A stretch of 45,285 bases of DNA from a virus. The notes beneath the pieces were generated by a model. It was not told the DNA's origin and ran no database searches. It worked only from the letters and a program-made list of their open reading frames with translations. The position numbers and the translations under genes were made by a program. Below are positions 4,898-13,563 of the stretch, in pieces (within the stretch, counting starts at the first letter, position 1; every line of letters starts with the position of its first letter). The stretch covers positions 1 to 45,285 of IMG/VR virus record IMGVR_UViG_3300023292_000016; one strand, written 5' to 3'.

Positions 4898-5638
4898 ATG
4901 AGTGATTCGTTACTTAAAAATATTATAAACCTTGACTACCCTTTGATGGATAAATTTAAAGAGGCCGCTCCTGGTACTTTTCGTCATTGTAATAATGTTA
5001 TGAACTTCTGTGAATCTGTATCTAATATACTGGAGTTAGATACGGATATTATGAGAGCATCAGCAATGTATCATGATATAGGTAAAATGAATAATCCTGA
5101 TGCTTTTGGTGAGAATCAGAATGGTACAAATATACATGATGATATTGACCCAATGGTAAGTTACAATTTGATAACAAGGCATGTAGGTGATAGTATACTG
5201 GTTCTATTACAAATACCTGATATACCACATAAAATGCTTGAAATAATTTCCCAACATCATGGTAACACAGTATTACAATACTTTTATAATAAGTCAAAAA
5301 GTAATCTTGATGATGTTTATCGTTATAAATGTAAACCACCACAATCAATAGAAGCGGCTGTATTAATGTTATGCGATAGTGTAGAAGCTACTGCTAAAGG
5401 TCTATTTAACAATGGTGACCTAAAAGATTCCGATGATAGGAAAAGAGTTGTGGATAACACTATTAAGAAATTAGTCGATGATGATCAGTTGGATGAAATG
5501 AAGGTTGGTGAATTAAAAACCATTAAGAAGGTGTTGTACAAAGAGTTGGAGAGCCTGTATCATAAGAGGGAAGTATATGATAAGGATGAAATTGTTAAAG
5601 ATAATAAGGACAGCTTGTTTTCAGAGGAGGAAGGATGA
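4898..5638 (+). CDS. PgpH-type HD-domain phosphohydrolase (candidate c-di-AMP phosphodiesterase)
   Basis: A 246-residue soluble protein aligned by motif with the cytoplasmic HD domain of PgpH-family c-di-AMP phosphodiesterases. H30 lies in GTFRH; the HD pair is H59-D60 in YHDIGKM followed by FGENQ (70-74); H95; H120-H121 in ISQHHG; and D160 in LCDSVEATAK. KPPQSIEAA precedes D160. PgpH normally has seven membrane helices and an extracellular domain before this region; here it stands alone with an acidic tail. First gene after the promoter at 4845. Likely cytoplasmic and metal-dependent. The substrate is inferred, and another cyclic or (p)ppGpp-type nucleotide is possible. Confidence 0.8.
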   Translation: MSDSLLKNIINLDYPLMDKFKEAAPGTFRHCNNVMNFCESVSNILELDTDIMRASAMYHDIGKMNNPDAFGENQNGTNIHDDIDPMVSYNLITRHVGDSILVLLQIPDIPHKMLEIISQHHGNTVLQYFYNKSKSNLDDVYRYKCKPPQSIEAAVLMLCDSVEATAKGLFNNGDLKDSDDRKRVVDNTIKKLVDDDQLDEMKVGELKTIKKVLYKELESLYHKREVYDKDEIVKDNKDSLFSEEEG

Positions 5639-6075
5639 TAGAATATACGGTAAAGGTGTATGATGATAGTACTAAGCAATGGTTTCTAAATGGTAAACTT
5701 CATAGAGTAGATGGGCCTGCTTTAGAATATCCCAATGGTGATAAGAAATGGTTCCTGAATGGTAAACTCCATAGAACAGATGGTCCTGCTATAGAATGCG
5801 CAAATGGTGATAAGTATTGGTACTTGAATGGTAAATTCCATAGAACAGATGGTCCTGCTATAGAATGTATTAATGGTGATAAGGAATGGTACCTGAATGG
5901 TAAATTTCATAGAACAGATGGTCCTGCTATAGAATGTATTAATGGTTGGAAGTATTGGTATCTTAATGATGTAGAATTAACCGAAGAGGAATTTAACAAT
6001 AGGATCAAACTTAAAAATACCAAACTGATTAAGTGTTTAAAGCGACTATTGGAATGCTTGGAAGGGGAAGCATGA
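5635..6075 (+). CDS. Tandem-repeat protein (four 23-residue NGK-HR-DGPA repeats)
   Basis: A 146-residue protein made of four repeats of the form NGKxHRxDGPAxExxNGxKxW, a MORN/YwqK-like beta pattern common in virus proteins of unknown role. The repeats span residues 19-110, followed by a helical C terminus rich in Lys and Leu. The ATG overlaps the upstream stop, with GAGGAAGG as RBS. A binding surface is likely; the partner is unknown. Confidence 0.75.
   Translation: MIEYTVKVYDDSTKQWFLNGKLHRVDGPALEYPNGDKKWFLNGKLHRTDGPAIECANGDKYWYLNGKFHRTDGPAIECINGDKEWYLNGKFHRTDGPAIECINGWKYWYLNDVELTEEEFNNRIKLKNTKLIKCLKRLLECLEGEA
5689..5964 (+). repeat. Four tandem 69-bp coding repeats
   Basis: Each unit begins AATGGTAAA and encodes 23 residues. 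Units 2-4 are nearly identical, and unit 1 is more diverged. The array is in frame, so copy number can change by recombination without breaking the gene. Confidence 0.85.
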
Positions 6076-6344
6076 TAGAAAAACCTGTAGAACAAACCAT
6101 ATTTATCAAAGAAGAGGATTACAATCTTTTCTGGGAAACGAAGATAGCAAAACTCGTAGAGGTTGTGTATAAATCTGACACTAATTTTATCAATGCTTAT
6201 ACATCTAACCCTAAAAAGGTAATGGGTAAACTGGTATTCAATATGAAAGTGGTTCCTATTGATTTGAAGGAAACATTACAAGCATTTTTAAAGGTGTTAG
6301 TAGAAGGACAACCTACACTACCAGATGGGGGAATGTTAGCATGA
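6072..6344 (+). CDS. Hypothetical protein (90 aa)
   Basis: I chose the ATG at 6072 overlapping the upstream stop, with GAAGGGGAAG as RBS, over an in-frame ATG at 6033 inside the previous gene. It is a mixed alpha/beta acidic protein ending in LPDGGMLA, without Cys or membrane segments. No family recognised. Confidence 0.6.
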   Translation: MIEKPVEQTIFIKEEDYNLFWETKIAKLVEVVYKSDTNFINAYTSNPKKVMGKLVFNMKVVPIDLKETLQAFLKVLVEGQPTLPDGGMLA

Positions 6345-6511
6345 GAAAGAAAGAAGAAATAATGAATGGACTAAAAGAAATTGGTGGTAATGCTTTATAT
6401 AGTGTTAGTGAAGCAAAATTGAGTGTAGAGGTGTGTAAACTTGAAGCTCTTTTAGATATAAGGAATATACTTAAACATTGGAAAGAGACAGGGAGTTATT
6501 TAGATGATTAA
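6341..6511 (+). CDS. Small hypothetical protein (56 aa)
   Basis: ATG 6341 overlaps the upstream TGA (ATGA), with GGGGGAATG upstream as a possible RBS. The TAA (6509-6511) lies 8 bases into the DNA ligase gene. The protein is helical (RKKEEIMNGLKEIGG) with one Cys. The gene fills an otherwise empty 160-base gap in coupled spacing, which supports it. Confidence 0.55.
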   Translation: MRKKEEIMNGLKEIGGNALYSVSEAKLSVEVCKLEALLDIRNILKHWKETGSYLDD

Positions 6512-8282
6512 GAAACTAAAAGAATATGATTTGTTGTATTACACTGATGGTACCTCTCCTATATCTGATGAAGAATATGACTATCTAAAGGAACAGGCTA
6601 AAGAGGAATATCCAAACGACCCCTATTTTAAAACTGTGGGTTCACCTTCAAAGGATAAGATAAAGCTACCCTATGTATTAGGTAGTCTTAATAAGTTGAA
6701 ACCTGATACCGTAGATGGGTGGATTGAAAAACATCCTGGTGAAATTTTAGCAAGTCAGAAATTAGATGGTGTAAGTATACTTGTTATATATAGAGATGGT
6801 GAAGTAGAATTTGCTTCTACTAGAGGTGATGGTGAATATGGTAGAGATATAACGGATAAGGCTAAAATATTTTGTGAGCCTATAGAAAATAAGAGTCTCA
6901 TGGTAGTACGTGGAGAAGCATTGCTTGTAGGTGGTTCTCATTTGGACCTTGGATTTAAGACCGCAAGAAATGGTGTAGCCGGTATGCTTAATAGAGATGA
7001 ATTAAATGATGTAGAATTGATTTTTCCATTTTTCTATGAACTGATTGAATATGCTGAATTAAAAACCTATACTGAGTATGAAAGATTTGTGCTTATTGAA
7101 TCTTTGGGTTTAAGAACACCTGAATGGGTATTGATGGAAGAATTTGATATTAAAGAAGTAATGTCTATGATAAGCAGTAAAGGGGATTGGGATGTAGATG
7201 GTGTTGTATTAACCGTCAATAATTCAGAAAGGGAAGATGTAAAATACCCTAAAAATAAAATAGCGTTTAAGGTACAAGGGGAATCAGTCGAAACTAAAGT
7301 ATTATCAGTAGAGTGGAATGTTGGTAGGACAGGAAGGATTATACCCGTTGTGATATTTGAAACCATAGAAATAGGTGGTGTCAAAATAAATAGGACTACA
7401 GGATTTAATGCCAAATTTATATTGGACAATAGTATTGTTTCTGGAGTTACTGTAAAAATAACGAGGAGTGGTGATGTAATTCCATATTTAACCTCCGTAG
7501 AGAACAATACATCTAAGAAGAAGGATGTACCTGATTATTGTCCATCTTGTGATACTAAAGTTGAATGGAAGGGTGTTGATATTGTTTGTACTAATAAAAA
7601 CTGTCATTCAAGGACACTAAAAAGCGTAGAGTATTTTCTAAGAGCATTAGGTGCAGAGAATATAACAAGTATAACATTAGAGAAGCTTGGTGTCCATTAT
7701 ATTGAAGAAGTATATGACCTTAATGAATTTGAAATATCGGAAATAGATGGTTTCGGTATAAGAAGTGGTGAAATGATAGTAGATGAAATAACTAAGACCC
7801 TTACTACTACACAAGAAAAATTATTACAATCATTCGCTATACCAGGTGTGGGTAGAAGGATGTCAAAAACTTTATTAGGATGCTTTGGTACTATTGAAAA
7901 TATATTTGAATCTGGGATAGATGAACTAACAGAATGTGAGAGTGTAGGTCCTAAGATAGCAGGAAATATTGTAATGAACATTTATAGGTGTGAAAACTTG
8001 TATAAATACCTTACAGAACAAATTGGTATGAAGTTTGAGAAAGAAGGAGATAATAATATGTTACTGAAAGGACAACAATTTGCTTTAACTGGTAAAGGTG
8101 ATATAGGTAGAAAGGAAATTATATCACTCATAGAAGATCAAGGCGGAACAGTAAAAGGTATGAGTAAAACAACCAACTACCTTGTTACTAATGATGTAGA
8201 TTCTCAATCAGGTAAGACAAAAAAGGCAAGAGAATATGGTACACAAATAATTAGTTATGATGATTTAATGGGAATATTATGA
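6504..8282 (+). CDS. ligA: NAD-dependent DNA ligase
   Basis: A 592-residue LigA-type ligase that seals nicks using NAD+. An Ia-like start (YYTDGTSPISDEEYD, 12-26) binds the nicotinamide end. Adenylation motif I has K86 in KLDG, then TRGDG and RNGVAG. An OB domain follows, then a zinc finger with Cys pairs near 344-366, helix-hairpin-helix repeats (SFAIPGVGRRMSK, CESVGPKIAG) and a C-terminal BRCT domain from about 518. Bacterial LigA is around 670 residues, so this is compact but complete. It probably joins Okazaki fragments with the primase, SSB and flap exonuclease encoded nearby. Confidence 0.95.
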   Translation: MIKKLKEYDLLYYTDGTSPISDEEYDYLKEQAKEEYPNDPYFKTVGSPSKDKIKLPYVLGSLNKLKPDTVDGWIEKHPGEILASQKLDGVSILVIYRDGEVEFASTRGDGEYGRDITDKAKIFCEPIENKSLMVVRGEALLVGGSHLDLGFKTARNGVAGMLNRDELNDVELIFPFFYELIEYAELKTYTEYERFVLIESLGLRTPEWVLMEEFDIKEVMSMISSKGDWDVDGVVLTVNNSEREDVKYPKNKIAFKVQGESVETKVLSVEWNVGRTGRIIPVVIFETIEIGGVKINRTTGFNAKFILDNSIVSGVTVKITRSGDVIPYLTSVENNTSKKKDVPDYCPSCDTKVEWKGVDIVCTNKNCHSRTLKSVEYFLRALGAENITSITLEKLGVHYIEEVYDLNEFEISEIDGFGIRSGEMIVDEITKTLTTTQEKLLQSFAIPGVGRRMSKTLLGCFGTIENIFESGIDELTECESVGPKIAGNIVMNIYRCENLYKYLTEQIGMKFEKEGDNNMLLKGQQFALTGKGDIGRKEIISLIEDQGGTVKGMSKTTNYLVTNDVDSQSGKTKKAREYGTQIISYDDLMGIL

Positions 8283-8548
8283 AATTTACAGACCGGTTAA
8301 GATATAGGGATATAAATGATTATAAGATTTCAGAAAGGAAGATTCTTATAGATAATGAGAAGCATTGGTTTGCTCTTGAATCTATAGATGATAGGTTATG
8401 GTATAAAGATGGTATTATCCAGGAATATTATTCATTAAATGGAGAATTGTTAAAGGAAGGCATATCACCACATCAAATGAGTTTAGATAAGTTCAAAGGT
8501 GGTATAATAGTATTTTCAACAGATGTAAATGCTGTAGATAAAAAATAA
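8279..8548 (+). CDS. Hypothetical protein (89 aa)
   Basis: Coupled to the ligase gene through an ATGA overlap. A charged soluble protein with LWYKDGIIQEYYSLNGELL, a beta-hairpin-like stretch reminiscent of single YwqK/MORN units. Function unknown. Confidence 0.6.
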   Translation: MKFTDRLRYRDINDYKISERKILIDNEKHWFALESIDDRLWYKDGIIQEYYSLNGELLKEGISPHQMSLDKFKGGIIVFSTDVNAVDKK

Positions 8549-8559
8549 GGAGAGTAAAC

Positions 8560-8811
8560 ATGGGTCTTTGTCAACGTTGCCGCACGATACTGCCGCCAAC
8601 TATGATGTTTGTGACAGAAAAGGGTGAGCAGATATGTGCATTTTGTAAGACAGGAAAGGCAGTAATAACGCTGGAGGATGATAACGGTAATTTTAAGAAG
8701 TTTACTAAGCAAGAGGCTTCGGGTAAGTATAAAGAGTTTGCGGACAATGTTATGAAAAAACCTGAACTCAAAAAGCTATTGGTGCAGGATGATAAGAGAA
8801 TTATAACATGA
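8560..8811 (+). CDS. Zinc-ribbon protein (83 aa)
   Basis: Two Cys pairs, CQRC at residues 4-7 and CAFC near 27-30, form a probable zinc ribbon, followed by a charged helical tail. RBS AAGGAGAG is 8 bases upstream. It may bind nucleic acid or a protein partner. No specific family recognised. Confidence 0.65.
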   Translation: MGLCQRCRTILPPTMMFVTEKGEQICAFCKTGKAVITLEDDNGNFKKFTKQEASGKYKEFADNVMKKPELKKLLVQDDKRIIT

Positions 8812-9056
8812 AAATTTTAGATGAAACTACTAAATATTTAAGAGTCACCAATGGAGATGAAGATTATAGTAGCTATATGATAACGAATGGTACCACAGCA
8901 AAACAGCGTTTATCAATAGAACAGGGTGGATCTGTATATGGAGTTTTAACAAGGGAAGATAAAGAACAATTAGATAGAATAGAGTCTATGTTAGAAGAAT
9001 TAATGAAATGGGGGGTTGAAAATGAGCAATATAATACTTTTAAATGCAGATTATAG
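8808..9056 (+). CDS. Hypothetical protein (82 aa) overlapping an HNH gene
   Basis: Coupled by ATGA to the previous gene. The N-terminal half is beta-rich, and the C-terminal half contains a helix (REDKEQLDRIESMLEELMKW). Its last 35 bases overlap the start of the HNH nuclease, so its C terminus may have been altered by the insertion of that gene. Confidence 0.55.
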   Translation: MKILDETTKYLRVTNGDEDYSSYMITNGTTAKQRLSIEQGGSVYGVLTREDKEQLDRIESMLEELMKWGVENEQYNTFKCRL

Positions 9057-9531
9057 CTACCTTGGTTCAATTGGATGGCAGAAAGCTGTTTGCTTAATGG
9101 TTAAAGGTAAAACAGAAGTATTAAAGTACTCTGAGAGAATCATTAAGAACTTCGATGGAAGTGTGGTAATGAGGATTCCGTTAGTTTTGAAATTAGTAAA
9201 ATTCATTAGAACCCTTTTCAAGACTAAAGTGCCGTTTTCCAAGCGCAATGTTTTAGTAAGGGATGGTTTCAAATGCGTATACTGTGGTAAGGAATCTAAG
9301 AAATTGACCATTGACCATGTTATCCCTAAATCTAAAGGTGGTAAGTCAACTTTTGAAAATTGTGTTGCCTCATGTAAGCAATGCAACCTGAAGAAAGGTC
9401 ATAAATCATGCATAGAAGCTAAAATGTTCCCTCATGTAAAGATCTATCAGCCAACCATTTCAGAGTTTTTGAATTTGAAATTGAAGAAACTTGGAATTAA
9501 TGAAACACTAAAGGAATTGGGGGTATTTTAA
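9022..9531 (+). CDS. HNH endonuclease
   Basis: A 169-residue protein with a complete HNH/zinc-finger core: CVYCG, LTIDHVIPKSKGG, ENCVASCKQCNLKKG. This family also occurs free-standing in bacteria and phages. I preferred ATG 9022 (GGGGGG RBS, 6 bases upstream) over an in-frame TTG at 9016. It probably nicks or cuts DNA, perhaps as a free-standing homing nuclease. It overlaps the upstream gene by 35 bases. Confidence 0.85.
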   Translation: MSNIILLNADYSYLGSIGWQKAVCLMVKGKTEVLKYSERIIKNFDGSVVMRIPLVLKLVKFIRTLFKTKVPFSKRNVLVRDGFKCVYCGKESKKLTIDHVIPKSKGGKSTFENCVASCKQCNLKKGHKSCIEAKMFPHVKIYQPTISEFLNLKLKKLGINETLKELGVF

Positions 9532-9532
9532 T

Positions 9533-9766
9533 ATGTTGGTTAAAGATTTAAGACGTTTACTTGCACCATTGGATGATGATGTATTGGTTGTATTACCTTT
9601 AGATAGTGAAGGTAATGGTTATTCTCCATTGGCTGGTTTTTCGAAGCAAACTTATGTACCAGATTCACAATATTCAGGTGAAATTTATATGCCTGAACTT
9701 ACAGAAGAAGATGTATATGCCGGTGATGATGGTGTAAATGCTATCGTCCTATGGCCAGGTAATTAA
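9533..9766 (+). CDS. Hypothetical acidic phage protein (77 aa)
   Basis: Begins 1 base after the HNH stop with GGGGG upstream as RBS. It has the pattern LRRLLAPLDDDVLVVLPLD, a helix plus beta strand seen in many small phage proteins of unknown role, and a C-terminal VNAIVLWPG. No Cys or membrane segment. Confidence 0.65.
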   Translation: MLVKDLRRLLAPLDDDVLVVLPLDSEGNGYSPLAGFSKQTYVPDSQYSGEIYMPELTEEDVYAGDDGVNAIVLWPGN

Positions 9767-9789
9767 AGGAGGAACGAAATTAATTAAAT

Positions 9790-10896
9790 ATGTCAGTAAA
9801 GAAAAAGTTGTTACCAATAAAAACACCGTCTCGCATAGGCTTCCTTAGCTTCTTAGGCGACCTCGGAGGTTGCGGAATTCTTAGGACCGTGACCCCCTAT
9901 CTCCTTCTCAATTATCTAAAGATACCTAAAATATCAGTTCATACATCTTACTTTTCTCAATACATAGGGGATACTAACTTCTATAAAAACTTCTCCTTTA
10001 TACAATTTCAACGTTCCGCAACTGAAGCACACCTTAACATTCATAGAAAATTCCGTCAATTAATCCAACCTAAACATAAAATACCATTAATATATGAAAT
10101 TGATGATCTGCTTATGGACATACCTAAGTGGAATTTCGCCCATACATATTATAGGGATAATGTTCATCATATAGAAGCCATGATGAGAGAATCTGATGGT
10201 ATAGTTGTCTCTACTCACCCATTAAGAAAAATTTACTCCAAATATAATAAGAATATCAAAGTTATACCTAATCATCTTGCTAAATTCATATGGGGTGATA
10301 TCAAACCTAAGCATGAAAGGTATGAAGAAAGTAATAAGATAAGGATATTATGGGCTGGGAGTCAGAACCATTTCAAACATCCTTCAATGAAAAGTTCTTC
10401 CGATGGTGGGGATTTAGGTAACGAACTTATGGATTTCATCAAAAGGACAACTGATGTATATGAATGGGTGTTTATGGGAGCATTACCTATGGAGTTAGAA
10501 GATGTTAAAGGTAAGATAGAATTTCATGACTGGCAGAACACATTTGAGTATCCTAATTATTTGAAGAGTTTGAATGCTGATATAGGAATAGCACCATTAC
10601 AAAAAGGGGAGTTTAATGATAGCAAGAGTAATATCAAGGCCTTGGAATTTACTGCTTCTGGAATACCTGGTATATATAGCAATGTTGCACCATACAATCT
10701 AATGAAAATGAAGTGTGATACAGAAGAATATATGATAGACCGTATAGAAGCATTAGCCAAAGATGTAGAATTGAGAGAAAGAATTTGGAATGATGATTAT
10801 AAAACACTAAAGGGTCAATTATGGTGGGAAGAAAACGATAACTTGAGGAAATATGTTAGCACCTATTTGAGTTTTATGGGACGAAGACTTCCATAG
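9790..10896 (+). CDS. GT-B glycosyltransferase (family 4-like)
   Basis: A 368-residue protein with a two-Rossmann GT-B layout. The N-terminal domain has GDLGGCGILR (28-37) and YEIDDLL (about 103-109). The C-terminal donor-binding domain has ILWAGS, ADIGIAPL and NIKALEFTASGIPGIYSN. It is predicted to transfer a sugar from a nucleotide-sugar; the acceptor is unknown. The first 100 bases use more C-ending codons than the neighbours. RBS AAAGGAGG lies unusually far upstream (about 14 bases). Confidence 0.8.
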   Translation: MSVKKKLLPIKTPSRIGFLSFLGDLGGCGILRTVTPYLLLNYLKIPKISVHTSYFSQYIGDTNFYKNFSFIQFQRSATEAHLNIHRKFRQLIQPKHKIPLIYEIDDLLMDIPKWNFAHTYYRDNVHHIEAMMRESDGIVVSTHPLRKIYSKYNKNIKVIPNHLAKFIWGDIKPKHERYEESNKIRILWAGSQNHFKHPSMKSSSDGGDLGNELMDFIKRTTDVYEWVFMGALPMELEDVKGKIEFHDWQNTFEYPNYLKSLNADIGIAPLQKGEFNDSKSNIKALEFTASGIPGIYSNVAPYNLMKMKCDTEEYMIDRIEALAKDVELRERIWNDDYKTLKGQLWWEENDNLRKYVSTYLSFMGRRLP

Positions 10897-10925
10897 TTTA
10901 CAAATAATTAGAATAGTTGTATAAT
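10897..10925 (+). promoter_or_regulatory. Sigma70-type promoter upstream of the gp59-like/VWA operon
   Basis: TTTACA (10897-10902), 17-base spacer, perfect TATAAT (10920-10925). The -35 begins immediately after the stop of the glycosyltransferase gene. The start would be near 10932, just before AGAGGAGG. Confidence 0.85.
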
Positions 10926-10951
10926 AAAAAGTAAAAGAGGAGGAAAGTGTG

Positions 10952-11230
10952 ATGGATTGTGAAAAAACTGAAGAAAAACAAGGGCAAATTTTTAATTATA
11001 TGGGCAGATTGGAAAATTTAATAAAGGAATCTGCTAATACACAAGCAAGTCTATCAAATAGACTTGTTACAATTATTGGTCCCGAATCACCAGAAACAGA
11101 AGCAGAAGAAGGTAAAAGTGAAATTGAAACTGAATTGGCACCATTAGCTAATAAGTTACGAGCATATTGTAATGCAATGGTGTCAATTAACAGTGATTAT
11201 GGAAATTTATTGGCAAGGATACAGTTATAA
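10952..11230 (+). CDS. Hypothetical acidic protein (92 aa)
   Basis: First gene after the promoter, with AGAGGAGG 8 bases before ATG 10952; a GTG three bases earlier is also possible. The protein is Glu-rich and helical (GRLENLIKESANTQASLSNR), perhaps a coiled coil. No family recognised. Confidence 0.65.
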   Translation: MDCEKTEEKQGQIFNYMGRLENLIKESANTQASLSNRLVTIIGPESPETEAEEGKSEIETELAPLANKLRAYCNAMVSINSDYGNLLARIQL

Positions 11231-11240
11231 AGAGGAACCA

Positions 11241-11399
11241 ATGCTTATAAAAACGGACGAAGAGTTAATGGAAATATTTGAGGATTTAAGAAATGGGGTA
11301 AAAGAAGGAACACTTACTTTCAAAAGAATAGGAATGTCTTTTGAAGAATTGTATGAAGAAATGGTGGAAGAAAGACAAAAAAATGTACGAAACACTTGA
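11241..11399 (+). CDS. Small acidic protein (52 aa)
   Basis: The ATG follows AAGAGGA by about 5 bases. It is Glu-rich and helical, with no identifiable motif. It overlaps the next gene by 17 bases. Confidence 0.55.
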   Translation: MLIKTDEELMEIFEDLRNGVKEGTLTFKRIGMSFEELYEEMVEERQKNVRNT

Positions 11400-11973
11400 T
11401 ATATATATAGCTTTCAGGAGAGCACAAGCAGAATTTAACAATAGAGGATACAGGATTCCTAAAGATTTTGACAAGCACCTTAAAACAAAGATGTCCAAGA
11501 AGAATAGGGAGGCATTAGAATTAGCCACGAAATACTTCAATACTAAATGGACCAACATAAATCCTGATAAATTTTTTGATTGTGGGTTTGAATTGTATAA
11601 GAGCTTCACATACTTACAATTTTTTGAACCAAAGGTGTTGAATATATATAAGGTAAGGGATAAAAACCATAAAAGGGAGATGGAAATTGACAAAGGAGAG
11701 TTGAAAAAATCCATTGCTTGGGTTAAACATTGGATATCAAAATATAATGGTGAAAAGCTAAAGGGTGTAAGGGATTATTGTAGACTTAGAGATAAAAACT
11801 TTAGTGTTCCTGTACAGCACTATTTACACAATAAAATTGACAAATATTTCTTGGTTCATTTAATCAGTAAAGGAGTATTAAAACTCACAGACGAGGATAG
11901 AGCATTGATACCTTATATAGTAGAACAATATAGAGAATGTTTGGTGAAATTAGAGGAAATGAAAGGTGTTTAA
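11383..11973 (+). CDS. T4 gp59-like helicase loader (candidate)
   Basis: A 196-residue basic, all-helical protein starting MYETLDIYIAFRRAQAEFNN. The layout resembles T4 gp59, which loads the gp41 helicase onto gp32-covered ssDNA: an N-terminal helical region with a DYxxxxx-HF-like start, and a C-terminal segment with PVQHYLHNKIDKYFLVHLI. A gp32-type SSB gene lies 2 kb downstream on the same strand, and primase and RNase H homologues are present. The call rests on pattern and context; no catalytic motif can confirm it. The RBS is weak (GGAAG). Confidence 0.45.
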   Translation: MYETLDIYIAFRRAQAEFNNRGYRIPKDFDKHLKTKMSKKNREALELATKYFNTKWTNINPDKFFDCGFELYKSFTYLQFFEPKVLNIYKVRDKNHKREMEIDKGELKKSIAWVKHWISKYNGEKLKGVRDYCRLRDKNFSVPVQHYLHNKIDKYFLVHLISKGVLKLTDEDRALIPYIVEQYRECLVKLEEMKGV

Positions 11974-12000
11974 TACATTAACTAATTCAAGTTTTTCTAC

Positions 12001-12192
12001 TTGGTCGGGTTTTGTTGTTTTTGTGGTAGAAGATGGCAAACATTTTTTGTAATTGCAGGAGAAAAAACTGTGATAAAGTACTATGTCAATCAAGAGGAAA
12101 TGCTACCGTTTTCTGAAACAAAATGTCCTGTTTGTAATGGTACACTTGTTGATTATAAATCTTTAGAATTAGTGGAATTAATAGTAAGATGA
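12001..12192 (+). CDS. Zinc-ribbon protein with TTG start (63 aa)
   Basis: Cys pairs CCFC near residues 5-8 and CPVC near 42-45 suggest a zinc ribbon. The only available start in this frame is TTG 12001 (an upstream stop lies at 11983), with no clear RBS, so the start is uncertain. It is coupled to the next gene by ATGA. Confidence 0.5.
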   Translation: MVGFCCFCGRRWQTFFVIAGEKTVIKYYVNQEEMLPFSETKCPVCNGTLVDYKSLELVELIVR

Positions 12193-12470
12193 GTTGGGTA
12201 TGGTATGAAAAAAACTTAGGTAATGGTTACATATTTGGTTGTTGGTCTAAAAAACCTATTACTATAGTATGTAATGATGATTCAATAGTATTAGAAAATA
12301 AAGACCTTGAAATTGAAGATATATCTGATGCATGTATAATTTTAGACCAAAAAAATGCCGATTTAAGAGATAAAAAGGTAATGTTTGGTGCGCATTTATT
12401 TTCTTATGATGATTCAATAGGTGCATGTTTATTAGCTGAAATTAAAGATATAATAGAGGATATTAGGTGA
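12189..12470 (+). CDS. Hypothetical protein (93 aa)
   Basis: An acidic, beta-rich soluble protein beginning MSWVWYEKNLGNG, overlapping the upstream stop. It has no conserved motif I can name. Confidence 0.6.
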   Translation: MSWVWYEKNLGNGYIFGCWSKKPITIVCNDDSIVLENKDLEIEDISDACIILDQKNADLRDKKVMFGAHLFSYDDSIGACLLAEIKDIIEDIR

Positions 12471-12476
12471 TATGTT

Positions 12477-12785
12477 TTGAAACAGAAGAAGAAAAAAGAG
12501 GATGAAGTAAAGGTTATACCTAATGATAGTATGCACCCACCAGAAAGAATGATAGATGATGAAATAAAAAAGCTATTAGTCAAACGATTGAAGTTAGATC
12601 CTAATGCTGTTGTTGGTATAATGTATCGTGCCTCTGTAGTATTTGGAAATGATGAAAAGGAAACTTTAATAGAATATTTTCATCCTGACTTATGGTATGA
12701 TTTATGTGTACAATATGAGGAAGTGTTACCGGGATTTAATGGTGGAAAATGTGAATGGTACGAAATGAAAAGGGAGGATAAATGA
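12477..12785 (+). CDS. Hypothetical protein (102 aa), TTG start
   Basis: The Lys-rich start KQKKKKEDE is followed by a mixed alpha/beta region with several Trp/Tyr. The TTG start has AGGTGAT about 9 bases upstream; no in-frame ATG exists near the start. The stop is 1 base before the VWA gene. Confidence 0.55.
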   Translation: MKQKKKKEDEVKVIPNDSMHPPERMIDDEIKKLLVKRLKLDPNAVVGIMYRASVVFGNDEKETLIEYFHPDLWYDLCVQYEEVLPGFNGGKCEWYEMKREDK

Positions 12786-12786
12786 T

Positions 12787-13563
12787 ATGAGTGGATTTGA
12801 TGATTTAGTAAGTGATATGGAAGAGGAAGGAAAGGTTAAACTTAATGATAGTAGACCAGTAAATCATATAGCATTTGTGATGGATCATAGTGGTTCAATG
12901 TGTGATCTCGCAGAACAATCAAGAACAAATTTCAATGAACAGTTAGAACAGATAAAAAAGGATTCTGACGAGCAATCAAACTATGTTACTATTATTGAGT
13001 TTGATAGTAAGGTAAAGGAAGTTTGTAGAGGTAAAGATATCAATGCTATAGAACCTCTTAAAACTTATTGGCTTGGAGGAATGACGGCACTTTACGATGC
13101 TATAATGTATGCCGTAAGCTGTATAGAGAATGATATGCCTAAAGAAGGTAATCATGCTGCATTAGTTACTATTATTACTGATGGATTTGAAAATGCTTCT
13201 GTGGAAAACAAATGGGACGAAGGTAGATTGAGAATAAAGGAACGAATAGAAAGGTTACAAAAGACTGATAATTGGACCTTTGTGTTTATGGGTGCTAACC
13301 AAGATGTATTAGAAACTGCGGTGGATGGTCTTGGTGTAAATAGGCTCAATACTATATCTTTTGATGCTTCTAATAAAGGAGTAAGGGATTCCGGTGCTAC
13401 ATATAAAATGTCCTATGAAAATTACTCCTCCAGTAGACTGAAAGGTGCCACAAATACCACAAATTTCTTTAACAATGATACTAAGGATGATACTGTAAAA
13501 ACAAGCGCTACAAGTGAAAGTGGTGGGGGAACAAGCGAAAGAGGTACAGCTAATGACAACTAA
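12787..13563 (+). CDS. VWA-domain protein with intact MIDAS
   Basis: A 258-residue von Willebrand A domain. The metal-binding MIDAS is complete: D33-H-S35-G-S37 in MDHSGSM, T100 in GGMTALYD and D132 in TDGFEN. Family members use a bound divalent ion to bind a protein partner. After about residue 215 the C terminus is a low-complexity Ser/Thr/Gly/Asn tail. No secretion signal, so cytoplasmic. In phages the role is unknown; a chaperone or complex assembly function is possible. RBS GGGAGG lies 9 bases upstream. Confidence 0.85.
   Translation: MSGFDDLVSDMEEEGKVKLNDSRPVNHIAFVMDHSGSMCDLAEQSRTNFNEQLEQIKKDSDEQSNYVTIIEFDSKVKEVCRGKDINAIEPLKTYWLGGMTALYDAIMYAVSCIENDMPKEGNHAALVTIITDGFENASVENKWDEGRLRIKERIERLQKTDNWTFVFMGANQDVLETAVDGLGVNRLNTISFDASNKGVRDSGATYKMSYENYSSSRLKGATNTTNFFNNDTKDDTVKTSATSESGGGTSERGTANDN

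Noticed and set aside
5689-5964. Tandem 69-bp units as a possible CRISPR array
   Set aside because: The units are in frame, encode a regular protein repeat and have no unique spacers.
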